From Chloroflexi bacterium 44-23 (lineage in GTDB: Bacteria > Chloroflexota > Anaerolineae > Anaerolineales > Anaerolineaceae), in contig MKUW01000013.1 in the NCBI GenBank assembly GCA_001899005.1, positions 186,001-250,000 on the forward strand: a stretch of DNA of 64,000 bases, written 5' to 3'. The translations under genes were made by a program, and so were the position numbers. The notes under the pieces were generated by a model. It did not search any database. It was not told the DNA's origin and saw nothing but the letters and a program-made list of their open reading frames with translations. Below, piece by piece: positions 27,100 to 36,687 of the stretch (position 1 is its first letter; the number at the start of each line of letters is the position of its first letter).

Positions 27100-28368
27100 A
27101 TGTCAAATATGCCCCCTTCTTCAATGCCAGATTGGAAAAATAGTCGCATCGTTATTTCCACATTGATTGTTGTTGCTGTGGCAGCTGTATTCTGGATGTT
27201 TTTTCGCTACAGGATTGTGATCCTAATACTTTATACGGCAATAATTTTCGGAATGGCATTAATGCCACTTGTGGATTGGTTGACAGGTAAAGGTATCAGG
27301 CGTTCTGTTAGTTTGGCACTCGTATACATATTAATTATTGTAACCCTTGGAGCAATCGTATGGTTATTCGTACCTATTATTGCCACACAATCCTCAGAAT
27401 TGATCGTAGCGCTACCATCAATATTGGATAATATTCGGATTACATTCTTAAAATCAACCAGTGCGATCCTCGTAAATATTGGTCAGCACATGCCTGTTAA
27501 CATGCAGGTATGGCTGGCAAATTCATCTGCAAGTGTGGAAACCATTTCTGCGGTTGATCGAGTGGCGAAATTTGTTTATTCGTTTTTTAACTTGTTCTTG
27601 GCCTTTATTGCTGTCTTTTTATTGACAACATTCTGGATAATGGAAGGAGATCGCACATTAGCGACAATATTTCTTTTTGTGCCTCAGAGATTGAGGGTAC
27701 GAGCCGAGGAACTTTTAAAATTAATTGAAAAGCGTGTGGGCGCATTTTTACGAGGGCAATTTTTGCTTTCACTTTCAATTGCCATTTTTGCATTGATTTC
27801 CTATACGATAATTGGATTGCCCAACGTGCTGGTGTTGGCCTTAATTGCAGGAATATTCGAAGCGGTACCGATTTTCGGGCCGGCTTTAGGTGCGGTACCC
27901 GCAATTTTGGTTGCTTATTCACTTAATCCTTCCCTCGTTATTTGGGTTATCGTGTCCACAATGTTAATGCAAGGACTTGAAAATTATTTGTTAGTTCCCA
28001 GAATTATGAGAGCAGCAGTTGGCGTTAACCCGATCATCACATTACTTATGTTGGCCACACTTACTTCTTTAATTGGAGTGCCCGGCGCGTTTTTAGCAAT
28101 TCCGACTGCAGCAATTACCCAAATACTACTTGACCGTTTCGTCTTTTCCAAAGATAAACTGGGTGGAAATGAAGAAATCGGACGTGACCAAAAAAGCGCT
28201 TTACGCTACGAATTGCAGGAATTGATCGAAGATGTTCACAAACAGTTACGCAAGAAGGACAAACGATCCGACGAGGAAACCGATATGCTTGAAGATAAGA
28301 TTGAATCGATTGCCTTGGAATTGGATTCCTTGCTGGAACAAGGTTTATTGGATTTAAAAGTAAAATGA
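27100..28368 (+). CDS. AI-2E family (UPF0118) transporter 1
   Basis: 422 residues, about eight membrane helices in the AI-2E/TqsA arrangement: an N-terminal pair, a central amphipathic stretch of about 100 residues, then VGAFLRGQFLLSLSIAIFALISY, the family motif GIFEAVPIFGPALGAVPAILVA (shown in part), and PGAFLAIPTAAITQILLDR. A charged C-terminal tail of about 80 residues with KKDKRSDEE looks coiled. The family includes autoinducer-2 exporters and Na+/H+ antiporters; substrate unknown. Weak ribosome binding site. Confidence 0.88.
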   Translation: MSNMPPSSMPDWKNSRIVISTLIVVAVAAVFWMFFRYRIVILILYTAIIFGMALMPLVDWLTGKGIRRSVSLALVYILIIVTLGAIVWLFVPIIATQSSELIVALPSILDNIRITFLKSTSAILVNIGQHMPVNMQVWLANSSASVETISAVDRVAKFVYSFFNLFLAFIAVFLLTTFWIMEGDRTLATIFLFVPQRLRVRAEELLKLIEKRVGAFLRGQFLLSLSIAIFALISYTIIGLPNVLVLALIAGIFEAVPIFGPALGAVPAILVAYSLNPSLVIWVIVSTMLMQGLENYLLVPRIMRAAVGVNPIITLLMLATLTSLIGVPGAFLAIPTAAITQILLDRFVFSKDKLGGNEEIGRDQKSALRYELQELIEDVHKQLRKKDKRSDEETDMLEDKIESIALELDSLLEQGLLDLKVK

Positions 28369-29531
28369 AAGCTACTCGAACCGCATTCCTCGTTTTCGCC
28401 ACTTTGACAGTGCTATTTATTTTATGGCAATTTAGAGAAGCTGTTGTACTTTTCCTTTTGTCTTTTGCTCTGGCAGCTGCTATTCGACCATTAATTGAGC
28501 GGCTTATTGAGTTTGGACTGAATAAAGGTTTGGCGCTTATTCTAGCTTATGTATTCTTCCTGGTTATTTTGGCAGGAATTTTTTTAGTGGGGAATGCGCC
28601 GCTTGCAACAGACATACAGTTATTTACAGATTTCTTGATAAATCGCTTTGAATGGGTCAAGAATGTCTGGTTGCAAAGTGGAAACACCCTTTTGGTCAAT
28701 ATTGCCAATCAGTTACCTGAAACAAAAAATTTATTTGCCACGATAACCGGACAAGGCTCAATGGTGGTGTTGCAGTCGTTTTTTGGATTTGCACAGGGAG
28801 CGTTTGCTTTTCTTGCCCGAATTGCAATGATTATTGCGCTCAGTTTGTATTGGAGTGCTGATCATGTTCGTTTTGAACGTTTGTGGTTGTCCTTATTGCC
28901 GTGGGATCTGCGTGTTCGGGCTCGAAAAATATTACAGTCCGTAGAACGAGGTGTAGGAGCTTATATCGGCCGGGAAGCAACTTTGAGTTTATTATTTGGA
29001 CTGCTTTTATGGGGGAGCTATTTGTTGCTGCATGTAAAATATGCCAGTCTCTTAGCATTAATCGGTACTTTGGCACGCTTGATTCCATGGCTGGGTGCAT
29101 TGGTGGTGATTTTGTTGCCGATAATCATCGGCTCCACTCTGGGGTGGTGGGCAGGGCTACTGGCTGCCTTTGTTAGCTTACTACTTCTTTATTTGCTTGA
29201 ACGTATTATTGGCCGGCACTTTTTTGATTCTTCGAGGGTAAATTCAATTCTGTTAATCGTCGTTGTGATCGCTATGACGGATTCCTTTGGATTAATAGGC
29301 GCTATTTTGGCGACCGTGCTTGCAGTATCGTTAGAAATAATTTTTAAAAATATTATGACATTGTCAAACAATAAAGACCATTCTGCAACCGGCATCACAG
29401 TTGATCATTTAAAAGAAAAGTTAACAGCCATACAGCAAACTCTGTTAAGTGAAGAAACTCAACATCAGCATGAGGCGGTTAATCTGGCAGATCGTTTGAT
29501 GAATATAATGGAAAAATTAACTTTTCGGTAA
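28365..29531 (+). CDS. AI-2E family (UPF0118) transporter 2
   Basis: 388 residues with the same fold as its upstream neighbour: VERGVGAYIGREATLSLLFG, LALIGTLARLIPWLGALVVIL and a late SFGLIGAILATVLAVSLEI. It overlaps the first gene by four bases (ATGA), so they are coupled and may form a heteromeric complex or be recent specialised paralogues, although they are clearly diverged. The C-terminal helix is polar. Confidence 0.87.
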   Translation: MKATRTAFLVFATLTVLFILWQFREAVVLFLLSFALAAAIRPLIERLIEFGLNKGLALILAYVFFLVILAGIFLVGNAPLATDIQLFTDFLINRFEWVKNVWLQSGNTLLVNIANQLPETKNLFATITGQGSMVVLQSFFGFAQGAFAFLARIAMIIALSLYWSADHVRFERLWLSLLPWDLRVRARKILQSVERGVGAYIGREATLSLLFGLLLWGSYLLLHVKYASLLALIGTLARLIPWLGALVVILLPIIIGSTLGWWAGLLAAFVSLLLLYLLERIIGRHFFDSSRVNSILLIVVVIAMTDSFGLIGAILATVLAVSLEIIFKNIMTLSNNKDHSATGITVDHLKEKLTAIQQTLLSEETQHQHEAVNLADRLMNIMEKLTFR

Positions 29532-30304
29532 ATCAATAACAACAATTATTTAACAATCCATTGCAAACGATTGTTCTGTTTTGATACTTCAATTGAAACC
29601 GATGACAACTGATCGATAACGATTATTTCGAGGTTCGATTGTACTGCTGAAAGGCGGTACTCGAGAATGAAATGATATTACGCCATACCAATACATCTTT
29701 ATGCTATCAGTAGTCGGCTGATGGGCGAAGCATCTGCGATGGGTATGTTTGTAGAGGATGGAATGGTTCCCCAGATGCTTCGCCCTTACTCGAGATCTCA
29801 CTTGAAAGAATCCATATACCTCTCGGGAAGAAAGCCTTTTGCAATTTTATAGCTCAAGGTAGTTCGTAACGCAGCACATCTTTATGCTATCAGTAGTCGG
29901 CTGATGGGCGAAGCATCTGCGATGGGTATGTTTGTAGAGGATGGAATGGTTTCCCGAGTGCTTCACCCTTAAGCGAGATCTCACTTAAAAGAATCATAAT
30001 ACCCCTCGGGGAAAAATCCTTTTGCGATTTTATCTCTCAATTAAGCTCGTAACGCAGCACATATTTATGCTATCAGTAGTCTGCTGACGGCGAAGCATCT
30101 GCGATGGGTATGTTTGTAGAGGATGGAATGGTTCCCCGAGTGCTTCACCCTTAAGCGAGATCTCACTTGAAAGAATCATAATACCCCTCGGGGAAAAATC
30201 CTTTTGCAATTTTATAGCTCAAGGTAGTTCGTAACCCAGCACATCTTTATGGTATGAGCAGAAAAAAAGAACAAATACAAGAAAACGATTCACCAATAAT
30301 TAAT
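29532..30304. other. repeat-filled region between convergent operons
   Basis: Gene-free 773 bases, almost wholly occupied by the repeat X array. No ORF accepted. Confidence 0.6.
29578..30258 (+). repeat. interspersed repeat X, tandem array of three 183-bp units
   Basis: A left end GTTTTGATACTTCAATTGAAA at 29578 leads into three head-to-tail units that start ACATCTTTATGCTATC-like at 29693, 29876 and 30059, with a fourth partial start at 30241 (periods 183, 183 and 182). Each has a 63-bp core (first at 29723-29785) followed by GAGATCTCACTT and ATACCCCTCGGGG. Units differ by a few bases, so the duplications are not very recent. Confidence 0.85.
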
Positions 30305-30937
30305 TTATACTAAATCTTCCTGCATGGCGCGAAAGATAGCCTCAAGCCTGGTTTTGACACCCAGCTTCATATTAATAACTTCAGTAACTTGCTTAAGTTG
30401 ATCGCTATCGATATTCAACAATCCAATGATTTCATTGTCACTTTTTCCGTGTGTCGCATATTCAAGGACTTGTTTTTCTAATCGGCTTAAGGCTGGGATT
30501 GTATCCTGACCGACGGGATTGGCAGGTACTCCAAGCGTTTTAGCAACCTTAGAGCTGATCCACCCTCGTTTGCCGGCTGCTACTTCGCTAACCGCCTTTA
30601 ATAGTTGATCGGGTGCCTCATCTTTGGTAATATATCCGACAGCACCGTTAGCGAACATACCTAAAATGTAACGTTTTTCATTATGACCGCTTAATGCCAG
30701 TATGTTTGATTGCATTCCCGATTCCGAGATATGTTTTGCAACCTCATAACCATTCATACCGGGCATTTCAACATCCAGCAGTAAAACGTCAGGTTGCAAT
30801 TCCTCGGCTAGTTTAATGGCTTGAAGACCGTCAGAAGCTTCGCCGACCACTTCAACTTTGGGTGAGTGATTTAACATTTTTCGTAACCCACGGCGAACAT
30901 TTTCATGATCATCTACAAGTAAGACCTTTATTTTCAT
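30305..30937 (-). CDS. NarL/FixJ-type response regulator with a diverged output domain
   Basis: 210 residues. Receiver domain with acidic pocket Asp9/Asp10 and phospho-acceptor Asp55 in DVLLLDVEMPG; LALSGHN carries the Ser/Thr switch and ITKDEAP the Lys. The C-terminal LuxR-like domain starts LSRLEKQVLEYATHGKSDNEI but the recognition helix (DSDQLKQVTEVINMKLG) differs strongly from the usual KTVKxHVxxIxxKLG. DNA specificity may be unusual or DNA binding reduced. Adjacent to a second regulator and a histidine kinase, which are the likely partners. Confidence 0.85.
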   Translation of the reverse strand: MKIKVLLVDDHENVRRGLRKMLNHSPKVEVVGEASDGLQAIKLAEELQPDVLLLDVEMPGMNGYEVAKHISESGMQSNILALSGHNEKRYILGMFANGAVGYITKDEAPDQLLKAVSEVAAGKRGWISSKVAKTLGVPANPVGQDTIPALSRLEKQVLEYATHGKSDNEIIGLLNIDSDQLKQVTEVINMKLGVKTRLEAIFRAMQEDLV

Positions 30938-31085
30938 TTATGTATCCGGTTTCTCTCTGTGGTGCTTACATGGCAAATATCCATTCATAAATTCCGGAAG
31001 TAAGCCTACTTCCTGCTCATTCATGATACCAAAAACATTTAAAAGGCTAAAGTAGGGGAGAACCCCAAATCAATAAGGAATTTCC

Positions 31086-31733
31086 CTACCGGTTGCTATT
31101 CGCATAGCCTTTATTGACTGCCACTACTGCCGCTTCTACACGGGAACTGACTTTTAATTTTGTATAAACAGATTCAAGATGTTTTTCCACTGTCTTTTGG
31201 CTGATTCCTAATTCATAACCAATTTCTTTGTTGGTTTTTCCTTCGACGACATGGGAAAGGACTTGTAATTCGCGTTCGGTCATCGTATCAGTTTGAAGAG
31301 AATCTTCCTGAGTCCAGGTTGACATCAATGCCGAGACACGACGGCTGACCCATCCTTGTTCTCCTCTGGCTACCCCGCGAACGGCGTCAATAATATTTTC
31401 TGGAACTTCCTCTTTCATTAAGTAGCCATTTGCACCTGCAGAAAGCAAGCCCATAATATATTGTTTGTCGTCATAGGTGCTCAAAGCAAGTATTTTAACA
31501 TTTGAATTGCTTTCTTTTAATATTTTTGCAACTTCCACACCTTTCAAAATTGGCATTTCCATATCCAGAAGAAGGACATCAGGATGTAAGCTGTTTGCCA
31601 TCGTGAGAGCTTCCTGCCCATTTTGTGCTTCACCGATTACCTCAATATCAACAGCCCGATTAAGAAAATTCTTTATCCCCTCTCGAGTGATTGGGTGGTC
31701 ATCGGCTAAAACAACGCGTACCTTGGTGGTCAT
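31086..31733 (-). CDS. NarL/FixJ-type response regulator with LuxR HTH
   Basis: 215 residues. Receiver domain with Asp11/Asp12, phospho-acceptor Asp57 in DVLLLDMEMPILKG, LALSTYD and LMKEEVP. A canonical LuxR-type HTH follows: MTERELQVLSHVVEGKTNKEIG and KTVEKHLESVYTKLKV. It is a transcription factor activated by phosphorylation, most likely from the HisKA_3-type kinase at 32872-35541. About 150 bases separate it from the second regulator. Confidence 0.92.
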   Translation of the reverse strand: MTTKVRVVLADDHPITREGIKNFLNRAVDIEVIGEAQNGQEALTMANSLHPDVLLLDMEMPILKGVEVAKILKESNSNVKILALSTYDDKQYIMGLLSAGANGYLMKEEVPENIIDAVRGVARGEQGWVSRRVSALMSTWTQEDSLQTDTMTERELQVLSHVVEGKTNKEIGYELGISQKTVEKHLESVYTKLKVSSRVEAAVVAVNKGYANSNR

Positions 31734-32179
31734 TTAATCACACTTTCCAAATGGGCGGATTGATGAAAATCGATTGTTTTGTAATGATCAGCAACATTTA
31801 TAGGGTACAAAAGCAAGCGTAATTTAAAAATAGTATTTAATATTCTTGAAGAAAGATCATCAATCAAATTCATTTCATAATTATAGCATTTTCGAATTTT
31901 TGTATGTAAATTAAGTATAAGTTATATTCACTGGCTTCATTCTCTACCGAACGAGGTTGAGCCTCTTTGAATATGAGTGCTGGTTTTTTCCACTTTCAAA
32001 TAAGATAAGTATACCGAAATGGCGGATTTTGTATAATTTTCAAAACAATCAACAATGGTTGATAGCCAAATGTGTTTTGGCAAGATGTAAGTAAATTAAT
32101 ATGACATGCTTTGGTAATTTGAGGAACTCTTCCCGAGGGCTTAAACCCGGCCCAGTTCTTGTCTTGATAATTACCTAAT

Positions 32180-32520
32180 CACTGCTGGCAACTGATCGAG
32201 AACTTTCTTTGCGAGATTCGGCTACACCGCCGAAAGGCGGTATTCGAAGATGAAATAACATTGCCCAATCCAGGCAAGTCAAAAGATGTGTTTGTAATGT
32301 GCCAAACCACCATATATTTATGCTATGAGTCGGAGCATTCGGTTGATGGGCGAAGCATCCGCGATGGGTGTGTTTTTAGGGGATGAAATGGTTTTCCAGA
32401 TGCTTCGCCCTAACGCGAGATCTCACCTAAAAGATTCATGATTCCCCTCTGAAGAAAGCCTTTTGACTTTTTCTCAAGTTGGTTCGTATCGCGCCACATC
32501 TTTATGTTATCAACATCGCA
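32180..32520 (+). repeat. interspersed repeat X, copy with small hairpin
   Basis: Flank GAGATTCGGCTACACCGCCGAAAGGCGGT (seen as ATTCGGCTACACCGCC then GAAAGGCGGT) followed by the 63-bp core at 32348-32410, GCGAGATCTCACC, and the right end AGTTGGTTCGTATCGCGCCA. The usual left end TTTTGATACTT is not clear here. Confidence 0.75.
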
Positions 32521-32690
32521 GCGAGGCAATGACAATCCAATCCGCAAAGGTCAAAAAGGGGGAGAAGCTTGAATGTTTCGACGGTGAAAAATAACTTTGA
32601 AAAATAAGAATGAACGTCAACAAATGTCTGCCATTCATGCGCAGATCATTTTGCGTGGCCAGCAATGGTGCGTCCAACTTATGAAACCGC
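32515..32690 (+). repeat. module Y, copy 1
   Basis: Begins GCAGCGAGGCAATGACA and ends CGCAGATCATTTTGCGTGG then CCAGCAATGGTGCGTCCA. The landmarks recur in the same order at 37262-37440 and 42485-42660: GCAAAGGT, GAATG(C/T)TT, GGTGAAAAAT, CATxCGCAGxTCATTTT. Confidence 0.65.
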
Positions 32691-32782
32691 TTTGAAATTT
32701 TACAGAGAGGTAAAACTAACCGCATGATTTCAACATTATTAATCAGAGCTGATTTTTCACAAAACAATATACAGAATAAATC

Positions 32783-32811
32783 TTGAAAACATCATTAAGC
32801 TTTTGTATACT
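32783..32811 (+). promoter_or_regulatory. sigma70-type promoter for the histidine kinase
   Basis: TTGAAA (32783-32788), a 17-base spacer and TATACT (32806-32811). The -10 box overlaps the upstream TTG of the longest frame, which is strong reason to place the real start at the ATG 32872. Confidence 0.6.
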
Positions 32812-32871
32812 AATTTGAGGGGAAAAGCCATCACTTATTTTGTACATACCTCTTTTTATTGGAGTTTTTTC

Positions 32872-35541
32872 ATGAGCGCAAATTATCAATCGACCGATGA
32901 AGATTCACACCTGAATGAGGAAGGTTTAATTTCAACTACACATCTGTCACACCAGCGGGTTGTCATAGAAATCAGCGGCCAGGCTTTGCTGGGATCAAAC
33001 ATGGATCAACTGATCCAACATACGTTGGAATTGCTTACCAGTAATTTAAATATCAGGTTTGGTGAAGTACTGCGTTATTATCTTCGCAGCAAAAAGTTGC
33101 AGCCTCAAGCTGGATATGGGTGGCCGGACGATTATTTTGCACAGCCGCCAAGAGAGATAGAAAAAGGGTCATTTGCAAATTTTGTCTTTGCGCAGGATGA
33201 AGTAGTCGTTATCCGCGATTTCAATAAAGAAACTCGATTCAAGCTGCCATATTTTCTAGCAAACCATAAAGTCGTCAGTGGAATTGCCACAGTAGTACAC
33301 GGAAAAGAAGAGAATTTTGGGATTCTAGCAGTTTACTCGGATGAGGAGCGTCATTTTAACTCAATTGAGACCAACTTTGTCAAAAAAATCGGCAACATAC
33401 TTGCCTTGATTGTTGATCGCCAGCGAATTGAGTCTTCCCTTTCAACTTCCCAGGATGAGCTTGAGACCATCCTGAATGGAATTCAAGAAGGAATTAGTAT
33501 CCAAAATGAAAGTGGGCAATTTATTTATGTCAATGATGTAGCCCTATCTTTATTGGGGTTTAAAGATCGTGATTCTATTTTGAATATTCCACTTGAAGTT
33601 TTGAGCCAATCGTATGAACTCTTTGAGGAAAGTGGTGAGAAACTGACTCATGAACAGTTACCTGCCAACAAGGTCTTTAATGGTGCTGAATCTGCGAAAA
33701 TGATCCTCCGATACCATCACGTCCCGAGCCGGGAAGATCGTTGGCTTATTGTGACATCTTCACCGGTTAAAAATGTTTATTCAAAGCAATTATTTGTCGT
33801 TAACATTTTTCAAGATATTACCGGGATGAAACGACGAGAGTTAGACCAACTTATCCTGTTCCAAGCCAGCGAAATGTTTAATGACACCTCTGATTACGAA
33901 AAAGTATTGAAGAGTATTGCGGAAAGTCTGGTAAAAAGCATTTCTGATTGGTGTGTTATTCATTTACTGGGGGAAAATGATGAAGTCGAAGAAATCGCTG
34001 CTGCGCATAGTGACCCTGAAAAATTTGGTTTGATTCAAGAGATTCAACGTCGTTTTCCACCCAACCATAATTTTGGCCGTGGAATTTATCATGTAATAAA
34101 AACCGGTGAAATTGAAATTTACCCAATTGTTTCCGATAATGATTTACGTCAAATGTCGCAAAACACAGAACATTACCAGCTTATCAAGCAATTAGGTATT
34201 CATTCAGCTTTGATCGTCCCGGTGATTGTAAGTGGAAAGCCAATAGGATCTATGTCTTTAATTTGGTCAAGCCTTGGGTTTGAGTACGGAGACCAGGAAA
34301 TAAATTTGGCAGTGAACCTGGCACAACGGGCAGGATTGGCCATAGAAAACGCTCGGCTTTATAAAAATGCCAAATTATTAAACGATGAATTGGAAAGTCA
34401 GGTATTAAAGCGTACCGGACAATTAGAAAATTTAATCAGGAGATTGCAACTTCAGTTAGAAAAACAGGCTCAGGTGGAGCGAGAATTGCAGCGTAGCAAA
34501 ACTCTTTTTTCAGATTTATTTGAACTCTCTCCGGATGCAATATTTCTAATTAATAATGATGGCAAAATCGTGCGTTTTAACAGCCAAGCGGCAACAGTAT
34601 TTGGATATACCAGTGAGGGACTTGAGGAGGCTAGTATTGAATCCTTGCTACCAGAACGGCACGCAATGCGGGTTTTGCAGTTGAAGGAGCAATACCGACA
34701 ATCGCCACCGCTTGAGATACTAAAAGAAATAAATCAGGAATTATATGGTCTTAGGAAGAATGGCGAGATTTTTCCCATAGAAGTATCGCTCAGCTCAGTT
34801 AAAATTGAAGAGGAATGGTTAGTCATTGCAGTTGTGCGAGATGTCAGTGCTCAAAAACAAGCCCAGGAAGAGTTGGCAGAGGTTCAGCATCGCTTGTTGG
34901 ATGGTCTGGAGGCCGAGCGATTGTTGCTGGCACAAGAGATTCACGATGGCACAATTCAAGACTTATTTAGTGTAAACTTTCAGCTGGCAGAGATATCCAA
35001 TGATTTAAGCCAGGATGGTGATCCTGAAATAACTGAAAAAGTTCGCTATACCAGCGAAATGGTCCAAGGAGTAATCCAGAACCTGCGTAATATTAGCAGA
35101 GAACTACGGCCTCCCGCCCTGGCGCCTTTTGGGTTGGAGCAGGCAATTTATAGCCATATGGAGCACTTTCAAGAATTGCATGCCCAAATTGCTGTCCATC
35201 TTAATTTGGAGGCCGATAACCAAACTCTTGGCGAAACGGTAAGGCTGGTCTTGTTTCGCATTTACCAAAATGCAGTCAGTAATGTTGTTCGTCATGCTGA
35301 AGCGCAGAACATTTGGATAAATTTTTCTTTGGAAGATGGCGAAGCGATACTGGAAATTCGCGATGATGGCAAAGGATTTATTAAGCCGGATCGCTGGGTT
35401 GAGCTCGCTCGCCGCGGTCATCTTGGTCTGATTGGGATGAGGGAAAGAGTGGTGGGGATTGGTGGAAACTTACAAATCAAGTCGCAGCCCGGGGAAGGTA
35501 CGATCATTCGTGTTACAGTGCCGCACCGCTTAAAATCGTAA
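32872..35541 (+). CDS. GAF/PAS sensor histidine kinase (NarX-like, HisKA_3)
   Basis: 889 residues from the ATG at 32872, which has GGAG seven bases upstream; the longer frame from TTG 32803 begins inside the promoter. Order: GAF-like (about 30-185), PAS (about 205-320, IQEGISIQNESGQFIYVND), second GAF (about 345-510), a coiled stretch with QLEKQAQVERELQ, second PAS (about 545-670, SPDAIFLINNDGKIVRFNSQA), HisKA_3 dimerisation domain with His691 in AQEIHDGTIQDLF, and an HATPase with NAVSNVVRHAEA, EIRDDGKGF and GLIGMRERV. No membrane span: a cytoplasmic sensor, ligand unknown, probably redox, gas or small molecule. Divergent from two NarL-type regulators. Confidence 0.93.
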   Translation: MSANYQSTDEDSHLNEEGLISTTHLSHQRVVIEISGQALLGSNMDQLIQHTLELLTSNLNIRFGEVLRYYLRSKKLQPQAGYGWPDDYFAQPPREIEKGSFANFVFAQDEVVVIRDFNKETRFKLPYFLANHKVVSGIATVVHGKEENFGILAVYSDEERHFNSIETNFVKKIGNILALIVDRQRIESSLSTSQDELETILNGIQEGISIQNESGQFIYVNDVALSLLGFKDRDSILNIPLEVLSQSYELFEESGEKLTHEQLPANKVFNGAESAKMILRYHHVPSREDRWLIVTSSPVKNVYSKQLFVVNIFQDITGMKRRELDQLILFQASEMFNDTSDYEKVLKSIAESLVKSISDWCVIHLLGENDEVEEIAAAHSDPEKFGLIQEIQRRFPPNHNFGRGIYHVIKTGEIEIYPIVSDNDLRQMSQNTEHYQLIKQLGIHSALIVPVIVSGKPIGSMSLIWSSLGFEYGDQEINLAVNLAQRAGLAIENARLYKNAKLLNDELESQVLKRTGQLENLIRRLQLQLEKQAQVERELQRSKTLFSDLFELSPDAIFLINNDGKIVRFNSQAATVFGYTSEGLEEASIESLLPERHAMRVLQLKEQYRQSPPLEILKEINQELYGLRKNGEIFPIEVSLSSVKIEEEWLVIAVVRDVSAQKQAQEELAEVQHRLLDGLEAERLLLAQEIHDGTIQDLFSVNFQLAEISNDLSQDGDPEITEKVRYTSEMVQGVIQNLRNISRELRPPALAPFGLEQAIYSHMEHFQELHAQIAVHLNLEADNQTLGETVRLVLFRIYQNAVSNVVRHAEAQNIWINFSLEDGEAILEIRDDGKGFIKPDRWVELARRGHLGLIGMRERVVGIGGNLQIKSQPGEGTIIRVTVPHRLKS

Positions 35542-36218
35542 GGTCTGATTTGCACCATTTGTTTAATAAGTTGGAACCTCAAACCGAAAAAACTAATACC
35601 GCTTCGCAAGAAGATAAGAAGATTCTGAGATTTCTACTCACGGTGAAAATAAATGGTTTGTCGCGACTGATGTGAAACCATGATCTGATTATAAATTTGT
35701 TTATTGAATATTGGTTTGGCTTCGTTTAAACAGAATTCTTGCAATTATCGGTAACTAAGCATAAGTTTTGAGATTTGTGTCTATTTTTTGGTATTTAAGC
35801 ATTTCTAAACCAAACAAACACGCAATTTTCTTTGAAAATGCAGAAAAAATCCTTTGATTAAGACTATATATCGATCTGCTTATTGGGAATAGGAGCATTT
35901 CCCATTATTTTTGGTTTGACTCCTGCTGGAAAAGCTTGTGCAAGGGTTATAAACAAACAAGTGAAAGGTGAAAAGTATTTTTGTGTTTCAAGCATTAAAG
36001 TTTTTAAGAAATTTTAATAACGAAATTACACATTATGTAATGAAACTACGTGAAACTTTTCCAGTCAGACGCGGCAGAAATAATTTTATTACATATTGAA
36101 GGTCAAAATTTCTTAACCACAGAGGTAAATGTTCGCCCCAAAACAAGAGAAAATCACCTTTATACAAATATTGGAATCACACTTAACTACAAAAGTATTT
36201 GTTGAAGTCTCGGACAAC
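35542..36218. other. 677-base gene-free region
   Basis: AT-rich, no ORF accepted. One dyad TTACACATTATGTAA at about 36024-36040 resembles the ACATATTATGT palindromes near 55750 and 55935. Confidence 0.35.
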
Positions 36219-36563
36219 TCACTTCTGTTTGTCAATAATTTTTACGAGCGAATCGGCGGCTTTCATAATTTTATCATGGCCATATTGTCCGGCTCTTTGT
36301 TGAACAGCATTCAAAGCGCTGCGATGTACTTTCTTAAAATCCCCATAGGGAAAACCAAAGCGCTGCTTGGTTTCTTCGCTTTCACTCGGATTGTAAGCTA
36401 GAAACCATTTCGCATATGCATCCCATCCTTCTTTTTTCAGAAATGCATTCTCATCGGAGGTGCTGGGTTGCGATTCACTCCAGTCACTGTTTGTAACAAC
36501 TTTCCCTTTTTTAATGAATTCCTTCGCCTGTTCTAAGGCCTTCTCATTGACTTTCCAACTCAT
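36219..36563 (-). CDS. conserved hypothetical protein (stress-associated type, no named family)
   Basis: 114 residues with a highly conserved look: SWKVNEKALEQAKEFIKKGK, SDWSESQPSTSDENAFLKK, GWDAYAKWFLAYNP and RFGFPYGDFKKVHRSAL then QRAGQYGHDKIMKAA. I recall close relatives annotated as hypothetical in actinobacteria and Chloroflexota. Cytoplasmic, rich in aromatic and charged residues. ATG at 36563 with AAAGGAG, so it is certainly a gene. No function can be proposed. Monocistronic between two repeat-rich gaps. Confidence 0.8.
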   Translation of the reverse strand: MSWKVNEKALEQAKEFIKKGKVVTNSDWSESQPSTSDENAFLKKEGWDAYAKWFLAYNPSESEETKQRFGFPYGDFKKVHRSALNAVQQRAGQYGHDKIMKAADSLVKIIDKQK

Positions 36564-36687
36564 TTTGAACTCCTTTCTGAGGTCTGCTTAATTCTTTCTA
36601 CAATTATAAAGAGCAACGATTTCCTTGGCAGTCAGGGAAAACCCTATTTAAGAACAGGAATATCCCTACGTTGGAATCACAAAACCC

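Larger units (their letters stand above)
31734..32871. other. 1.1-kb divergent region between regulators and kinase
   Basis: Holds repeat X copy (32180-32520), a module Y copy (32515-32690) and the kinase promoter (32783-32811). A minus-strand frame at 32510-32767 lies wholly in repeat sequence and is rejected. 31734-32150 is AT-rich with nothing I can name. Confidence 0.5.

Noticed and set aside
29578..30258. CRISPR array
   Set aside because: The units are 183 bp and similar throughout. There are no unique spacers between short identical repeats and no cas genes in the window.
32510..32767. Minus-strand frame of 85 codons
   Set aside because: It falls almost wholly in repeat module Y, whose other copies do not keep the frame.
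32803..32871. Longer N-terminus of the histidine kinase from TTG 32803
   Set aside because: The TTG is inside the -10/-35 promoter span, and the ATG at 32872 has GGAG at good spacing.
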